Origin: JAUVZF01 sp964539385
GTDB taxonomy: Bacteria; Planctomycetota; Phycisphaerae; FEN-1346
Assembly (NCBI GenBank): GCA_964539385.1
Contig: CAZIJC010000001.1
Location: 1-64,000 of the forward strand
Direction of reading: 5' to 3'
Length of the DNA stretch: 64,000 nt
Shown: positions 16,776 through 24,767 of the stretch, piece by piece
Position numbering within the stretch: position 1 is the stretch's first letter
Layout of the letters: the number at the start of each line of letters is the position of its first letter
Translations under genes and position numbers: made by a program
Notes under the pieces: model-generated
The model's database searches: none
Told to the model about the DNA's origin: nothing
The model's input: only the letters and a program-made list of their open reading frames with translations

Positions 16776-18068
16776 CTACTTTCGCAGCGCTTGCGGGACG
16801 TACTCGGCGCACTTCTTCTCGGCGAAAACGGGCTCCAGGCGCGCGAACCGCTGGAGGCCGCCGACGAGAGGCACCGCCGGCCAGTCGTCGCCGACCAGCG
16901 GGCGGGCGTAGTCGAGGAAGGCGTCGGTCACGTCGCGGCGGTTCGGGGCGATCCAGGCGTCGGGGAACTTTCGCTCGGAGTTCGCCATCTCCTCCAGGGG
17001 CACCTTGTCGTACCGGACGCGATAGACGGCGCCGGGTTCGCGCAAAATGGTGGCCATCCATCCGGTGCCTTCACGAGCGGCGATGAGGGCGGCCTGCCGG
17101 CCCACCTTGTACGCCTCGTCCAGGTCCACCGTGGAGGCGTAGATCATGCTGTGCCGCTGGTCGGTGCCGGGGATGTTGCACCGCGGCGCCCCGCGCACCG
17201 CCAGGCCCGCCTCGGCCAGGTAGTTGACGATCGTCTGGGCGGCGGTCGTGCCGCTTGAGGAGAACTGGACGTGGCCGAAGGAGTCGCGGCGTGCGCCGAG
17301 GTCGCCCACGTCAAAGCCTTCGCTGACGACCACCAGGCACCGGCCGCAACATTTCAGTTCATCGTTGACGGCGTCGGCAAGTTCTTCGAGCGTGACGCCC
17401 GCCTCGGCCAGGTAGATGTGCAGCGGAAACCGCCGCTCGGGATCCGCCAGGCGCGCCGCGGCCGGAATGAAACCTATCCGCCGGCCCATCGCCTGCATCA
17501 CCAGCACCGGGTCGGCCGGGCACGAGCCGGCGTTCTCCTCGTTCGCGCCCTGCACCGCGAGGGCCCAGTACCGTGCGACGCTGCCGTAGCCCGGCGTGTG
17601 GTCGATGAGTTGGAACGCCGAGTCGCCGACGTCGTTGTCGATGGTCTTCGGGACGCCCGTGGCCACCAGGTCCAGGCCGCGCTCCTTGGCCAAGCCAGCG
17701 ATCTTGTTCGCGGTGTCCATCGAGTCGTTGCCGCCCGTGTAGAAGAAGGTGCCGATGTCGTGGGCCTTCAGGACACAGATGACGCGCTCGAAGTCCTCGT
17801 CCTGGCCCGCTTTGAGTTTGTAGCGGCAGGTGCCGATGGCGCCGGCGGCGGGCGTGGTGCGCAGCAGCGCGATCTGGTCGCGCGGCTGGGCCGAGAGGTC
17901 CAGGAGTTCCTCCTTCAGGACGCCCTCGATGCCGTGCCATGCGGCGTAAACGGTGCCGAACGTTTCGGGCATCTCGAAGCACGTCTCCACGACGCCGCGC
18001 ACCGAGTTGTTGATGACCGGCGAGGGCCCGCCCGATTGGGCGACGATGACGTTTCGCGGGTTCGCCAT
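16776..18068 (-). CDS. pfp: 6-phosphofructokinase, pyrophosphate type
   Basis: 430 residues. It phosphorylates fructose 6-phosphate. N-terminal SGGPSPVINN matches the PFK phosphate loop; FFYTGGNDSMDTA corresponds to the site where ATP enzymes have GGDGS and pyrophosphate enzymes have GGDDS, so the Asp after Asn argues for pyrophosphate. GVPKTIDND, with Lys before TIDND, is also the PPi-type signature; MGRRIGFI is the substrate site. The protein is longer than the 320-residue ATP type. It starts 6 bases after the larA stop, in a run of metabolic genes. Donor assignment is from motifs only. Confidence 0.85.
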   Translation of the reverse strand: MANPRNVIVAQSGGPSPVINNSVRGVVETCFEMPETFGTVYAAWHGIEGVLKEELLDLSAQPRDQIALLRTTPAAGAIGTCRYKLKAGQDEDFERVICVLKAHDIGTFFYTGGNDSMDTANKIAGLAKERGLDLVATGVPKTIDNDVGDSAFQLIDHTPGYGSVARYWALAVQGANEENAGSCPADPVLVMQAMGRRIGFIPAAARLADPERRFPLHIYLAEAGVTLEELADAVNDELKCCGRCLVVVSEGFDVGDLGARRDSFGHVQFSSSGTTAAQTIVNYLAEAGLAVRGAPRCNIPGTDQRHSMIYASTVDLDEAYKVGRQAALIAAREGTGWMATILREPGAVYRVRYDKVPLEEMANSERKFPDAWIAPNRRDVTDAFLDYARPLVGDDWPAVPLVGGLQRFARLEPVFAEKKCAEYVPQALRK

Positions 18069-18074
18069 GCTCGC

Positions 18075-19334
18075 TTACTCCTTCTCCGATTTCAGGCGAT
18101 ATAACGTCTCGCCGGCGTGATCGACAAGCAGAATTCCCTCGTCCTGGCGGCCGATCCATTCGGCGGCGCGGATTTCGCGCGGGTCCAGGTAGCCGAGGTT
18201 GATCCGCGCGCACCGCTCCTTCGGGATGCCGGTGGCAAGCGTGACTTTGATGCGCGGCTGCTCGACGCCGCCCGAGTACGTGCCCAGGCCCTTGACGTGC
18301 GTCGAGTGGGCCATCACACCGGCGGGCACGTCGGCGAACTTCTCCATCTGCTCGCGGAAGTAGTCGAGGCAGTGGTAGCCGATCTTATCCAGGATGCGCC
18401 CGTGCGTGTAGGAGACCTCGGTGATGTGCGGGGCGTAGATGATGAGTTCGCCGCCGTCGGCGACGACCGGCTCAAGTTTGTACATCACCTTGCCGGCGGT
18501 CCAGAGGTCGTCGTACATTTCGGGTGCGATGCCGAGGACGCGCTTCAGCGGCCGGTCCACGTACCGGATGTGGACCTGGGCCGAGAGGTCGGCGGCGGCG
18601 CTGAAGGCCTCCTTCGCGTCGCCGATGAACAGGCCCTTGAGGCCCTCGCGCGCCACGACCATGTCGAAGTTCGTGACGGGCAGGTCCACCAGTTCGACGG
18701 CCCGGTCGATGACCCGCCGCACCACGGTGTCCTTGACGCCGTTGATCTTCCAGTTCGTGACCAGCGCGCCCAGCCAGTGGAAGAAGTGGATAATCTCGGG
18801 GCCCGCAACGCCGGGGAACAGGTACTTGTGTCCGCCGGAGAAGCCGACCACCTCGTGCGGGAAGGTGGGCCCGACGATGAAGAGGTGATCGTAGTCGAAG
18901 AGCAGCGCGTTCACCTCGACCGGCACGTCGCGGGCGCAGCGGCCCCCCGTCAGGCGGTCCATCTCGGCCGCCGCCAGCGTGCCGATGACTCTGAGGGCCT
19001 CGGGATTGTCCCACTCGTGGTTGAAGATGCGGGCGCCGCCGTACGGGTCGGCCCGTTCTTCGGGCGTCATCTCCATCAGGCGCAGGACCTTCTCGTCGTC
19101 CATCGGCATGTGCGTGCCGAGGGCGATGAGGAAGTCGATCTTCGCGACGCGCCCGAGCAGCAGGTCGCACAGCGTACGGAACATGAGGCCCACCGGCGCC
19201 GTCCGCGTCGAATCGGGAATCAGCGCCAGGACCCGCTTCCCGTCGAGCGGGAGGCCGGCGAGCGCCTGCTTGCAGAACTCGCGGACTTCCGTATCGGAGA
19301 GAACGCCTTCGGTGTGGCCGCGGCCGATGATCAC
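18075..19334 (-). CDS. larA: LarA-family racemase (nickel-pincer lactate racemase-like)
   Basis: 419 residues from a GTG at 19334 with AAAGGA upstream; the frame is open further up but overlaps pdxB. Family features: PDSTRTAP near the N-terminus, IALGTHMPM (His of the lactate site), VVGFSGGHKYLFPGVAG (His and the Lys that carries the Ni-pincer nucleotide) and the C-terminal lobe. LarA enzymes racemise 2-hydroxy acids with a nickel cofactor made by LarB, LarC and LarE, none of which is in this window. It begins 13 bases after the pdxB stop, so it belongs to the same operon. The substrate may not be lactate. Confidence 0.75.
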   Translation of the reverse strand: MIIGRGHTEGVLSDTEVREFCKQALAGLPLDGKRVLALIPDSTRTAPVGLMFRTLCDLLLGRVAKIDFLIALGTHMPMDDEKVLRLMEMTPEERADPYGGARIFNHEWDNPEALRVIGTLAAAEMDRLTGGRCARDVPVEVNALLFDYDHLFIVGPTFPHEVVGFSGGHKYLFPGVAGPEIIHFFHWLGALVTNWKINGVKDTVVRRVIDRAVELVDLPVTNFDMVVAREGLKGLFIGDAKEAFSAAADLSAQVHIRYVDRPLKRVLGIAPEMYDDLWTAGKVMYKLEPVVADGGELIIYAPHITEVSYTHGRILDKIGYHCLDYFREQMEKFADVPAGVMAHSTHVKGLGTYSGGVEQPRIKVTLATGIPKERCARINLGYLDPREIRAAEWIGRQDEGILLVDHAGETLYRLKSEKE

Positions 19335-19347
19335 GGCAGGTCCTTTT

Positions 19348-20505
19348 CTATTGCCCGCGCTCTGTGACGACAGGAAACGCCAGGCCCTCCAGCGCCGCCG
19401 CAACGTCCGGGTCCGGCGCGGCCAGTTCGACGGTCGTTTGCGGGAACTCACGGCGGACGGGGTAGCCCCGGCGGAGCGACGTGAAGTAGTCGCCCCGCTC
19501 CCCGGCCGCCCGCGCGAGCATCTTGCGCAGGCGAGCGTCGTCGGCCTCGATATCGTACGCCGCCGTGATGGCGCCGCCAAGGGCTTCATCGACCGTCAGG
19601 CCTGCGGGCAGGGCGACGCGCGGATGGGCGGCCGGCGGCATCAGCGGCGCCGGGTCCCACTCGCGCTGGAGGCCGAAATGGCGGCACAGCGCCGCCAGCA
19701 CCATCCGCGTGCCGTTTACCTTGCCGTCGTAAGAGTACCCGGCGACGTGCGGCGTGGCCAGGTCCACCTGTTTGAGCAGTTCGGCGTCGATGTTCGGCTC
19801 GTTCTCCCACACGTCCAGGACGAGCGGGCCGATGGATCCGGAGCCGATGGCGGCCTTCAGCGCGCCGGTGTCGGCCACGGCGCCGCGCGACGTGTTGATG
19901 AGCGTCACGCCGCGCTTCAGGCCGGCGAGCAGCGGAGCGTCGATCATATGGAACGTGGCGTCGGGTCCGTCGCGCGTAAGCGGCACGTGCAGCGTCACGA
20001 CGTCGGCGTCGGCCAGCGCGTCGATGGGCACGTAACACGGGTCGCAGGTCCGCCGCGCCAGCGGGGGATCGTTGCGAAGGACCGTCATGCCGAGCGCTTC
20101 GGCCATCCGGGCCAGGCGCCCGCCGACGTTGCCGACGCCGACGATGCCGAGCACCTGCCCGGTCATCCGGATGCCTTGCCGTGCCGCCACGACGGCCATC
20201 GCCGCCATGACGTATTCCGCCACGCTGCGTGCGTTGGATCCCTGGGCGCTGGCAAACCCGACGCCGCGCGAGGCAAGGTACTCCAGGTCGACGTGGTCGG
20301 TGCCGATCGTCGCGGTGGCGACAAAGCGGACACCGCTGCCGTCGAGCAACGGGGCGTCCACGCGTGTGACGCTTCGGACGATCAAGGCGTCGGCGTCGGC
20401 GATGGTCTGCGGCGTGATGCGGTCGGCTGGCAAGGCGTGGACCCGGCCCAGGGCGCCGAAGGCGCCGGCGAGCAGCGGGATGTTCGCGTCGGCGACGATC
20501 TTCAC
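19348..20505 (-). CDS. pdxB: 4-phosphoerythronate dehydrogenase
   Basis: 385 residues. It oxidises 4-phosphoerythronate, the second step of vitamin B6 synthesis. Start MKIVADANIPLL is typical of PdxB. The NAD loop is GIVGVGNVGGRLARM, the catalytic Arg lies in NTSRGAV, Glu in DVWENEPN and His in TPHVAGYS. The C-terminal ~110 residues after VNGTRMV form the extra dimerisation domain that separates PdxB from SerA. Length agrees with the family. It is 19 bases after gnd and 13 before larA. Confidence 0.88.
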   Translation of the reverse strand: MKIVADANIPLLAGAFGALGRVHALPADRITPQTIADADALIVRSVTRVDAPLLDGSGVRFVATATIGTDHVDLEYLASRGVGFASAQGSNARSVAEYVMAAMAVVAARQGIRMTGQVLGIVGVGNVGGRLARMAEALGMTVLRNDPPLARRTCDPCYVPIDALADADVVTLHVPLTRDGPDATFHMIDAPLLAGLKRGVTLINTSRGAVADTGALKAAIGSGSIGPLVLDVWENEPNIDAELLKQVDLATPHVAGYSYDGKVNGTRMVLAALCRHFGLQREWDPAPLMPPAAHPRVALPAGLTVDEALGGAITAAYDIEADDARLRKMLARAAGERGDYFTSLRRGYPVRREFPQTTVELAAPDPDVAAALEGLAFPVVTERGQ

Positions 20506-20524
20506 GCGCTTGCCCCGGGCCGCG

Positions 20525-21940
20525 TCAGGACGAATCGGTCCAGTGCGTGTGGAAGGCGCCCTTGCGGTCGGTCCGTTCGTAGGTGTGGGCGCCGAAGTAG
20601 TCTCGCTGAGCCTGGGTCAGATTCTGAGGCAGCCGGGCCGTGCGATACGAGTCGATATACCCCAGGACGGACGAGAGGCCGAGAACCGGCACGCCGGCCG
20701 TCATCGCCTCGGCAATGACTTTCCGCAGGGACCGGGTGCGGGCGTTGATGATTTTCGCCAACCGCTTGTCCACGAGGAGGTTGGCCAGTTTCGGGTTTCC
20801 TTTGTACGCCGACGCTATCGCCTCCAGCAGTTTCGACCGGATGATGCACCCGCCTTTCCAGATGCGGGCGACCGCGTCGAGCGCCAGGTTGTAGTCGTAC
20901 TCGTTCGAGGCGGCCCGCAGCAGCGCCATTCCCTGGGCGTAACAGGAGATGACGGCCACGTAGAGGGCGTCGCGGGAGGCCCGGATGAACTGCGTCCGGT
21001 GCATGGACGCGCGGTGGACGCGCGGGCCCTTGAGAATCTTCGACGCCGCCACACGCTCGTCCTTGAACGCCGAGAGGATGCGGCCCTCGACGGCCATGTC
21101 GATCGTCGGGACGGCGATGCCGAGGTCCAGCGCGCTCTGGCTGGTCCACTTGCCGGTGCCTTTCTGGCCGGCCTTGTCGAGGATAACATCGACGAGCGGC
21201 TTGCCGGTGTCGGGGTCCACGCGTGCGAGGCAGGCCGTTGTAATCTCCACCAGGTAGCCGCCCAGTTCGGCTTTGTTCCACTTGCCGAAGGTCTGGCTTA
21301 TCTCGGCGGGCTTCATGCGGAGGACCGCCTGGAGGGTGTCGTAGACCTCGGCGATGCACTGCATCATGCCGTACTCGATGCCGTTGTGGACCATCTTGAC
21401 GTAGTGGCCGGCGCCGCGCGGACCGATGTGGGTGCAGCAGGGCCCGTCGAGCTGGGCGGCGCATTTCTCCAGGACGTTTCTGACGAGGGCGTAGGCCTTC
21501 TTCGACCCGCCCGGCATGATGCACGGGCCGTGCAGGGCGCCTTCCTCGCCGCCCGAGACGCCGGTGCCGATGTAGAGGATGCCGTCGGCGGCAAGGTCGT
21601 CGAGGCGCCGCTCGGTGTCTTTGAAGAACGAGTTGCCGCCGTCTATCAAAAGGTCGCCCTTCTGAAGATGCGGACGGAATTGCGCGATCATCGAATCGAC
21701 GGCCTCGCCGGCCTTGACCATGAGGATGATTCTGCGCGGCCGCTCCAGCACGCTGCACAGTTCCTCCGGGCTGTAAGCGCCGACGATGTTCCTGCCTGCT
21801 GCCTGGTTCTCGATGAACCGCGTAACCTTGGCGACGGTTCGGTTGAAGACAGCGACCGAGAACCCGTTGCTTTCGATGTTGAGGGCGAGGTTCTCGCCCA
21901 TGACGGCCAAGCCGACGAGCCCAACCTGTTGTTTCGCCAT
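20525..21940 (-). CDS. gnd: 6-phosphogluconate dehydrogenase, decarboxylating
   Basis: 471 residues from ATG 21940, with AAGGAGG upstream. It converts 6-phosphogluconate to ribulose 5-phosphate with NADP in the oxidative pentose phosphate pathway. N-terminal GLVGLAVMGENLALN binds NADP, the substrate site is GTGVSGGEEGALHGP, and the catalytic Lys is in GAGHYVKMVHNGIEYGMMQ. The long C-terminal helical domain (SSVLGYIDSYRTARLPQNLTQAQRDYFG) is complete, so this is the 470-residue type. It starts the minus-strand run of metabolic genes. Confidence 0.93.
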   Translation of the reverse strand: MAKQQVGLVGLAVMGENLALNIESNGFSVAVFNRTVAKVTRFIENQAAGRNIVGAYSPEELCSVLERPRRIILMVKAGEAVDSMIAQFRPHLQKGDLLIDGGNSFFKDTERRLDDLAADGILYIGTGVSGGEEGALHGPCIMPGGSKKAYALVRNVLEKCAAQLDGPCCTHIGPRGAGHYVKMVHNGIEYGMMQCIAEVYDTLQAVLRMKPAEISQTFGKWNKAELGGYLVEITTACLARVDPDTGKPLVDVILDKAGQKGTGKWTSQSALDLGIAVPTIDMAVEGRILSAFKDERVAASKILKGPRVHRASMHRTQFIRASRDALYVAVISCYAQGMALLRAASNEYDYNLALDAVARIWKGGCIIRSKLLEAIASAYKGNPKLANLLVDKRLAKIINARTRSLRKVIAEAMTAGVPVLGLSSVLGYIDSYRTARLPQNLTQAQRDYFGAHTYERTDRKGAFHTHWTDSS

Positions 21941-22066
21941 CGTTGCAGCCTCCTTCAGCGTTTCTGTCTCACCCGGCCGGTCACAAGTGTGCCGTCGCGC
22001 CGTCCGCAGAGACGGGTATTCTATCAGCCCGGTACCGACTGTCAAGATAACGGCGGCTGGAGGCAA

Positions 22067-22096
22067 TTGACATCTGCCACCTGCCTCGCGTACGAT
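22067..22096 (+). promoter_or_regulatory. possible sigma-70-type promoter
   Basis: TTGACA at 22067-22072 and TACGAT at 22091-22096 are 18 bases apart, pointing to the terpenoid cluster that begins at 22301. The -35 box is perfect; the -10 box matches 4 of 6. It stands between the divergent gnd gene and the PQQ remnant. Confidence 0.4.
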
Positions 22097-22112
22097 ACAG
22101 TGAGTGACCGGC

Positions 22113-22219
22113 GGTCCACCGCCGCCCTCTCAGGCGGACGCATCTATTGTCGCAACCATCCCGGCGAGATGGTCTGCCTGGACGTGCGGGGCAAGTGGCA
22201 CGGTCGGCCGAGAAGATGA
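22113..22219 (+). pseudogene. C-terminal remnant of a PQQ-repeat protein
   Basis: About 35 codons ending in TGA at 22217-22219, reading ALSGGRIYCRNHPGEMVCLD then VRGKWHG. This GGR-x-Y-x-RN-x-x-GE-x-VCLD-x-x-G string is the last blade and end of PQQ-like beta-propeller proteins of which this window holds three full copies. No start codon or upstream propeller remains. I take it to be the tail of a deleted gene. Nothing else is seen in 21941-22300 except the promoter and hairpin. Confidence 0.5.
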
Positions 22220-22242
22220 GCGACACTGCGAGCGGCCCGACG

Positions 22243-22286
22243 CCGTTTCGGGCCTCCCGAAAACGGGGGTTGATCTTTTTTTCGCG
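22243..22286 (+). terminator. hairpin with T-tract just before the cluster start
   Basis: CCGTTT-CGGG at 22243-22252 pairs with CCCG-AAAACGG at 22256-22266 (one bulged A), and a run of seven T follows at 22275-22281. The start codon of the next gene is 20 bases further on. A sequence of the same design, roughly 80 percent similar over the last 35 bases, lies upstream of the PQQ gene at 34843. It could be a terminator, an attenuator or a dispersed repeat. Confidence 0.35.
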
Positions 22287-22300
22287 CAAAGGACTTTCAC

Positions 22301-23125
22301 GTGAGTTCGTCGCCTACCATACTTTACTGCAATTGCACGTACGGCGGCGCTGTGCCCCTCGACGTGCGAGAGGCCGTGTTGGAGGGGCTCGTGGCGTCGG
22401 GCGTGCCGTTCGAGCCGGTGGCCGACCTGTGCGAACTGGCCGCACGACGCGACCCGTCGCTGGAGCGCCTCGCCCGGTGCGACGACCTGCATGTCATCGC
22501 GTGCTATCCGCGAGCGGTCAGGTGGCTGTTCGCTTGCGCCGGTGCGCCGCTGGCCGACGGCGCCGTCATCCACAACATGCGCGAGCAAAGCGCGGACGAC
22601 ATCCTGGCTCATTTAGCCCCCCACACTCATTTAGCCCCCCGTGAAGACACCACTTATTTAACCCCCCGTGAACACACGGGGGGCAACCCCCAAACAACCC
22701 ACAAGCCCCCCCAACCGACACCGACTTTCCCCGAGAGGCAGCCCGGCGAGTGGATCGCCTGGTATCCGGTCATCGACTACGACCGGTGCCGGAACTGCAA
22801 ACAGTGCCTGGAGTTCTGCCTGTTCGGCGCGTTCGCGCTCGATGATGCCGGCACGGTCCGCGTCGCGGCGCCCGACCGCTGCAAACTGAACTGCCCGGCG
22901 TGCGCGCGGGTGTGCCCGGCGTCGGCCATCATCTTCCCGAAGTTCCGCGAGGGCGGCCCCATCGCCGGCAACGAGGGCGTGCTGACCGAATCGGCCGAAG
23001 AAGGCATAAAGGCCGACATCAAACGCCTCTCGAAAGGTGACGTCATGGACGTGCTCCGCAAACGCGCCGCTCGCGCCCGCGCCGAGGCCGCCAAAAAGCA
23101 CTCGACGGAGCAACCCGACCGGTGA
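22301..23125 (+). CDS. ferredoxin-like 4Fe-4S protein of the terpenoid cluster
   Basis: 274 residues from a GTG at 22301 (AAAGGA 7 bases upstream). The N-terminal half begins TILYCNCTYGGAVPLDVREA and has CDDLHVIACYPRAVRWLF, which looks like a small alpha/beta module with Cys pairs. The C-terminal half holds a 2 x 4Fe-4S ferredoxin: CRNCKQCLEFCLFGAF and CKLNCPACARVCPASAII. Between the halves a 45-residue linker is encoded by a tandem repeat and a 9-bp hairpin (22608-22683). It overlaps the radical SAM gene by 4 bases (GTGA), so it probably supplies electrons to that enzyme. Confidence 0.75.
   Translation: MSSSPTILYCNCTYGGAVPLDVREAVLEGLVASGVPFEPVADLCELAARRDPSLERLARCDDLHVIACYPRAVRWLFACAGAPLADGAVIHNMREQSADDILAHLAPHTHLAPREDTTYLTPREHTGGNPQTTHKPPQPTPTFPERQPGEWIAWYPVIDYDRCRNCKQCLEFCLFGAFALDDAGTVRVAAPDRCKLNCPACARVCPASAIIFPKFREGGPIAGNEGVLTESAEEGIKADIKRLSKGDVMDVLRKRAARARAEAAKKHSTEQPDR
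22608..22683 (+). repeat. in-frame tandem repeat and hairpin inside the ferredoxin gene
   Basis: Three imperfect units start CTCATTTAGCCCCCC, CTCATTTAGCCCCCC and CTTATTTAACCCCCC, with lengths 18, 27 and 27 bases, all multiples of three. The last unit contains CCCCCCGTG-aaca-CACGGGGGG at 22662-22683, a perfect 9-bp hairpin. They encode the linker peptides HLAPHT, HLAPREDT and YLTPREHT. Confidence 0.75.
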
Positions 23126-24693
23126 CCGCGTCCCTGAAACCCGCTGTCGTTCTCGTGGCCGACCGCACGCTCAGCGCGCGGTACAACGTGCTGTTCGAGG
23201 GCATCTTCGCCACGATGCAGACCACCCACGTCCCGGAAATCGCGATGCGGCGCCTCATCGCGCCGCAGACACACGTAGATTCGCACGGCCGTGCCCGCAC
23301 CGTCCCGATCGGTCTGCGGCGCGTGGAATCGGCGCTGCTGGCCCGGACGCCGCTCACCCCGCGCGACGTCGTGTGCACCACCCCGGAAGCCCTGCCGCGG
23401 CTGCTCGGACCGTGGACGCGCCTCGTGGGCGTCAGTTCTTCCGACCCGCTCGGCCACGGCATGAGCAACACCACAACCACCCAGTTCTGGAAGGGCAGTC
23501 TGTACACCCGCGTCTGGACCGACCGGCTGATGCATAACCTGGCCGACGCCAGGCGCCGCTACAGGTTCCACATCGTCGGCGGCGGGGCCGGTGCATGGCA
23601 GTGGGTCCGGTACCCGCGGGAAGCGGCGCGCCACGGCCTCGATACCATTTTCGAAGGCCACTTCGAAGACGACGGACCCGACACGTTCATGCAACTGGTG
23701 GGCGGCCAGGCGGCGCCGCCACACGTGGTCGCCTCTTCGTGCGCCACCGACCGCATTGAGCCCATGTGCGGGGCGTCGCTGCTCGGCGTCGTCGAACTCT
23801 CACGTGGATGCGGCAAAGGGTGCAGGTTTTGCGTCATGGCCCGCCAGAAGATGGAACACCTGCCGGCCGAGACGATCCTGGCCGACGTCGAGACAAACCT
23901 GGCGGCCGGCGTCCGGTCGGTCGTTTCGGGCAGCGAGGATTTCTTCCGTTACGGCGCCCGGGGCCCGCGGGTTAACTTTGGGCGGCTGCGGTCGCTGCTG
24001 GAGCAGATGCGCAGGCTTCGCGGCCCCGGCTTCATGCAGATTAACCACGCGAACGTCTCGTCGGTCCTCCAGTTGGAGGAGGACGAACTCCGCGAGATCC
24101 GACGCCTGCTCGAGTGGGAAAGCAAGACGGATTACCTGTGGGTCAACCTGGGCGTCGAAAGTGCCAGCGGCCGCCTCGTCCATGCCAACGGCCCCGGCAA
24201 GATCGCCCCGTTTGACCCCGACGACTGGGAGGACATGGTTCACCAGACGGCCGACCGTTTGACCCGGACCGGTTTCTTCCCGGTCTTCAGCATCATTCTG
24301 GGACTGCCGGGCGAAACACCCGACGACGTGGACCGCACGCGCCGCCTGGTCGCGCACCTGGCCACCCGGCGGGTGGCCGTGTTCCCCGTGTTTTACGAGC
24401 CCGTAGGCGTCGGAGAACCCGCTGACGGCGAGCCGTTCGGCATCCCGGCGATGACCGAGCAGCACCTGGACCTGTACACGGCGTGCTACGAGATCAATTT
24501 CAAGTGGATTCCGCGGCTGTATTGGGATAATCAGAAGGCGGGAGGCGTCGGCCCGCTGAAGCGCCTCCTGGTCCAGGTGCTCGGACGGGCCGAGGTCCGC
24601 TCGTGGCGCCGCAACTTCGCCCGTGTCCGTCGCCGCATCGCCCAGCGCGATGCCCACGCCGCTGGGGCGCGAAAAAAGGGCGAGGCCGCTTAG
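23122..24693 (+). CDS. radical SAM enzyme of the terpenoid cluster
   Basis: 523 residues. The 4Fe-4S/SAM motif is CGKGCRFC at residues 230-237 within VELSRGCGKGCRFCVMA. Before it, about 150 residues form a cobalamin-binding-type (B12) fold (IVGGGAGAWQ), though I see no DxHxxG motif, so cobalamin binding is uncertain. After the motif the TIM-barrel strands include INHANVSS and LGVESASGRLV, and ILGLPGETPDDVDRT is the standard end strand. Radical SAM enzymes of this class methylate or rearrange carbon centres, as HpnP and HpnR do on hopanoids. It starts at GTG 23122 inside the end of the ferredoxin gene and is followed after 74 bases by the DUF116 fusion. Confidence 0.8.
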   Translation: MTASLKPAVVLVADRTLSARYNVLFEGIFATMQTTHVPEIAMRRLIAPQTHVDSHGRARTVPIGLRRVESALLARTPLTPRDVVCTTPEALPRLLGPWTRLVGVSSSDPLGHGMSNTTTTQFWKGSLYTRVWTDRLMHNLADARRRYRFHIVGGGAGAWQWVRYPREAARHGLDTIFEGHFEDDGPDTFMQLVGGQAAPPHVVASSCATDRIEPMCGASLLGVVELSRGCGKGCRFCVMARQKMEHLPAETILADVETNLAAGVRSVVSGSEDFFRYGARGPRVNFGRLRSLLEQMRRLRGPGFMQINHANVSSVLQLEEDELREIRRLLEWESKTDYLWVNLGVESASGRLVHANGPGKIAPFDPDDWEDMVHQTADRLTRTGFFPVFSIILGLPGETPDDVDRTRRLVAHLATRRVAVFPVFYEPVGVGEPADGEPFGIPAMTEQHLDLYTACYEINFKWIPRLYWDNQKAGGVGPLKRLLVQVLGRAEVRSWRRNFARVRRRIAQRDAHAAGARKKGEAA

Positions 24694-24699
24694 CCGCGC

Positions 24700-24727
24700 G
24701 GTTAGCCGCCGGGCTTGCCCGGCGCGT
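24700..24727. repeat. GC hairpin repeat, copy 1
   Basis: GGTTAGCCGCCGGGC then TTGCCCGGCGCGT; a CCGGGC-ttg-CCCGG hairpin. The same word of at least 27 bases occurs at 30506-30532. A variant starting TTAGCCGCGCGG directly overlaps the stop codon TAG at 24691-24693. Confidence 0.65.
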
Positions 24728-24767
24728 TACGTGACCCGCCCGTACGGGCGCATTATGAAGGATACCT

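Noticed and set aside
18075..19334. Complete nickel-pincer lactate racemase locus
   Set aside because: LarB, LarC and LarE are not in the window. Only the LarA-type enzyme is claimed and its substrate is left open.
19754..22219. Plus-strand frame of over 700 codons across pdxB and gnd
   Set aside because: It is antisense to two well-supported enzymes. Only its last ~35 codons, past the gnd start, resemble a real protein, and these are reported as a PQQ remnant.
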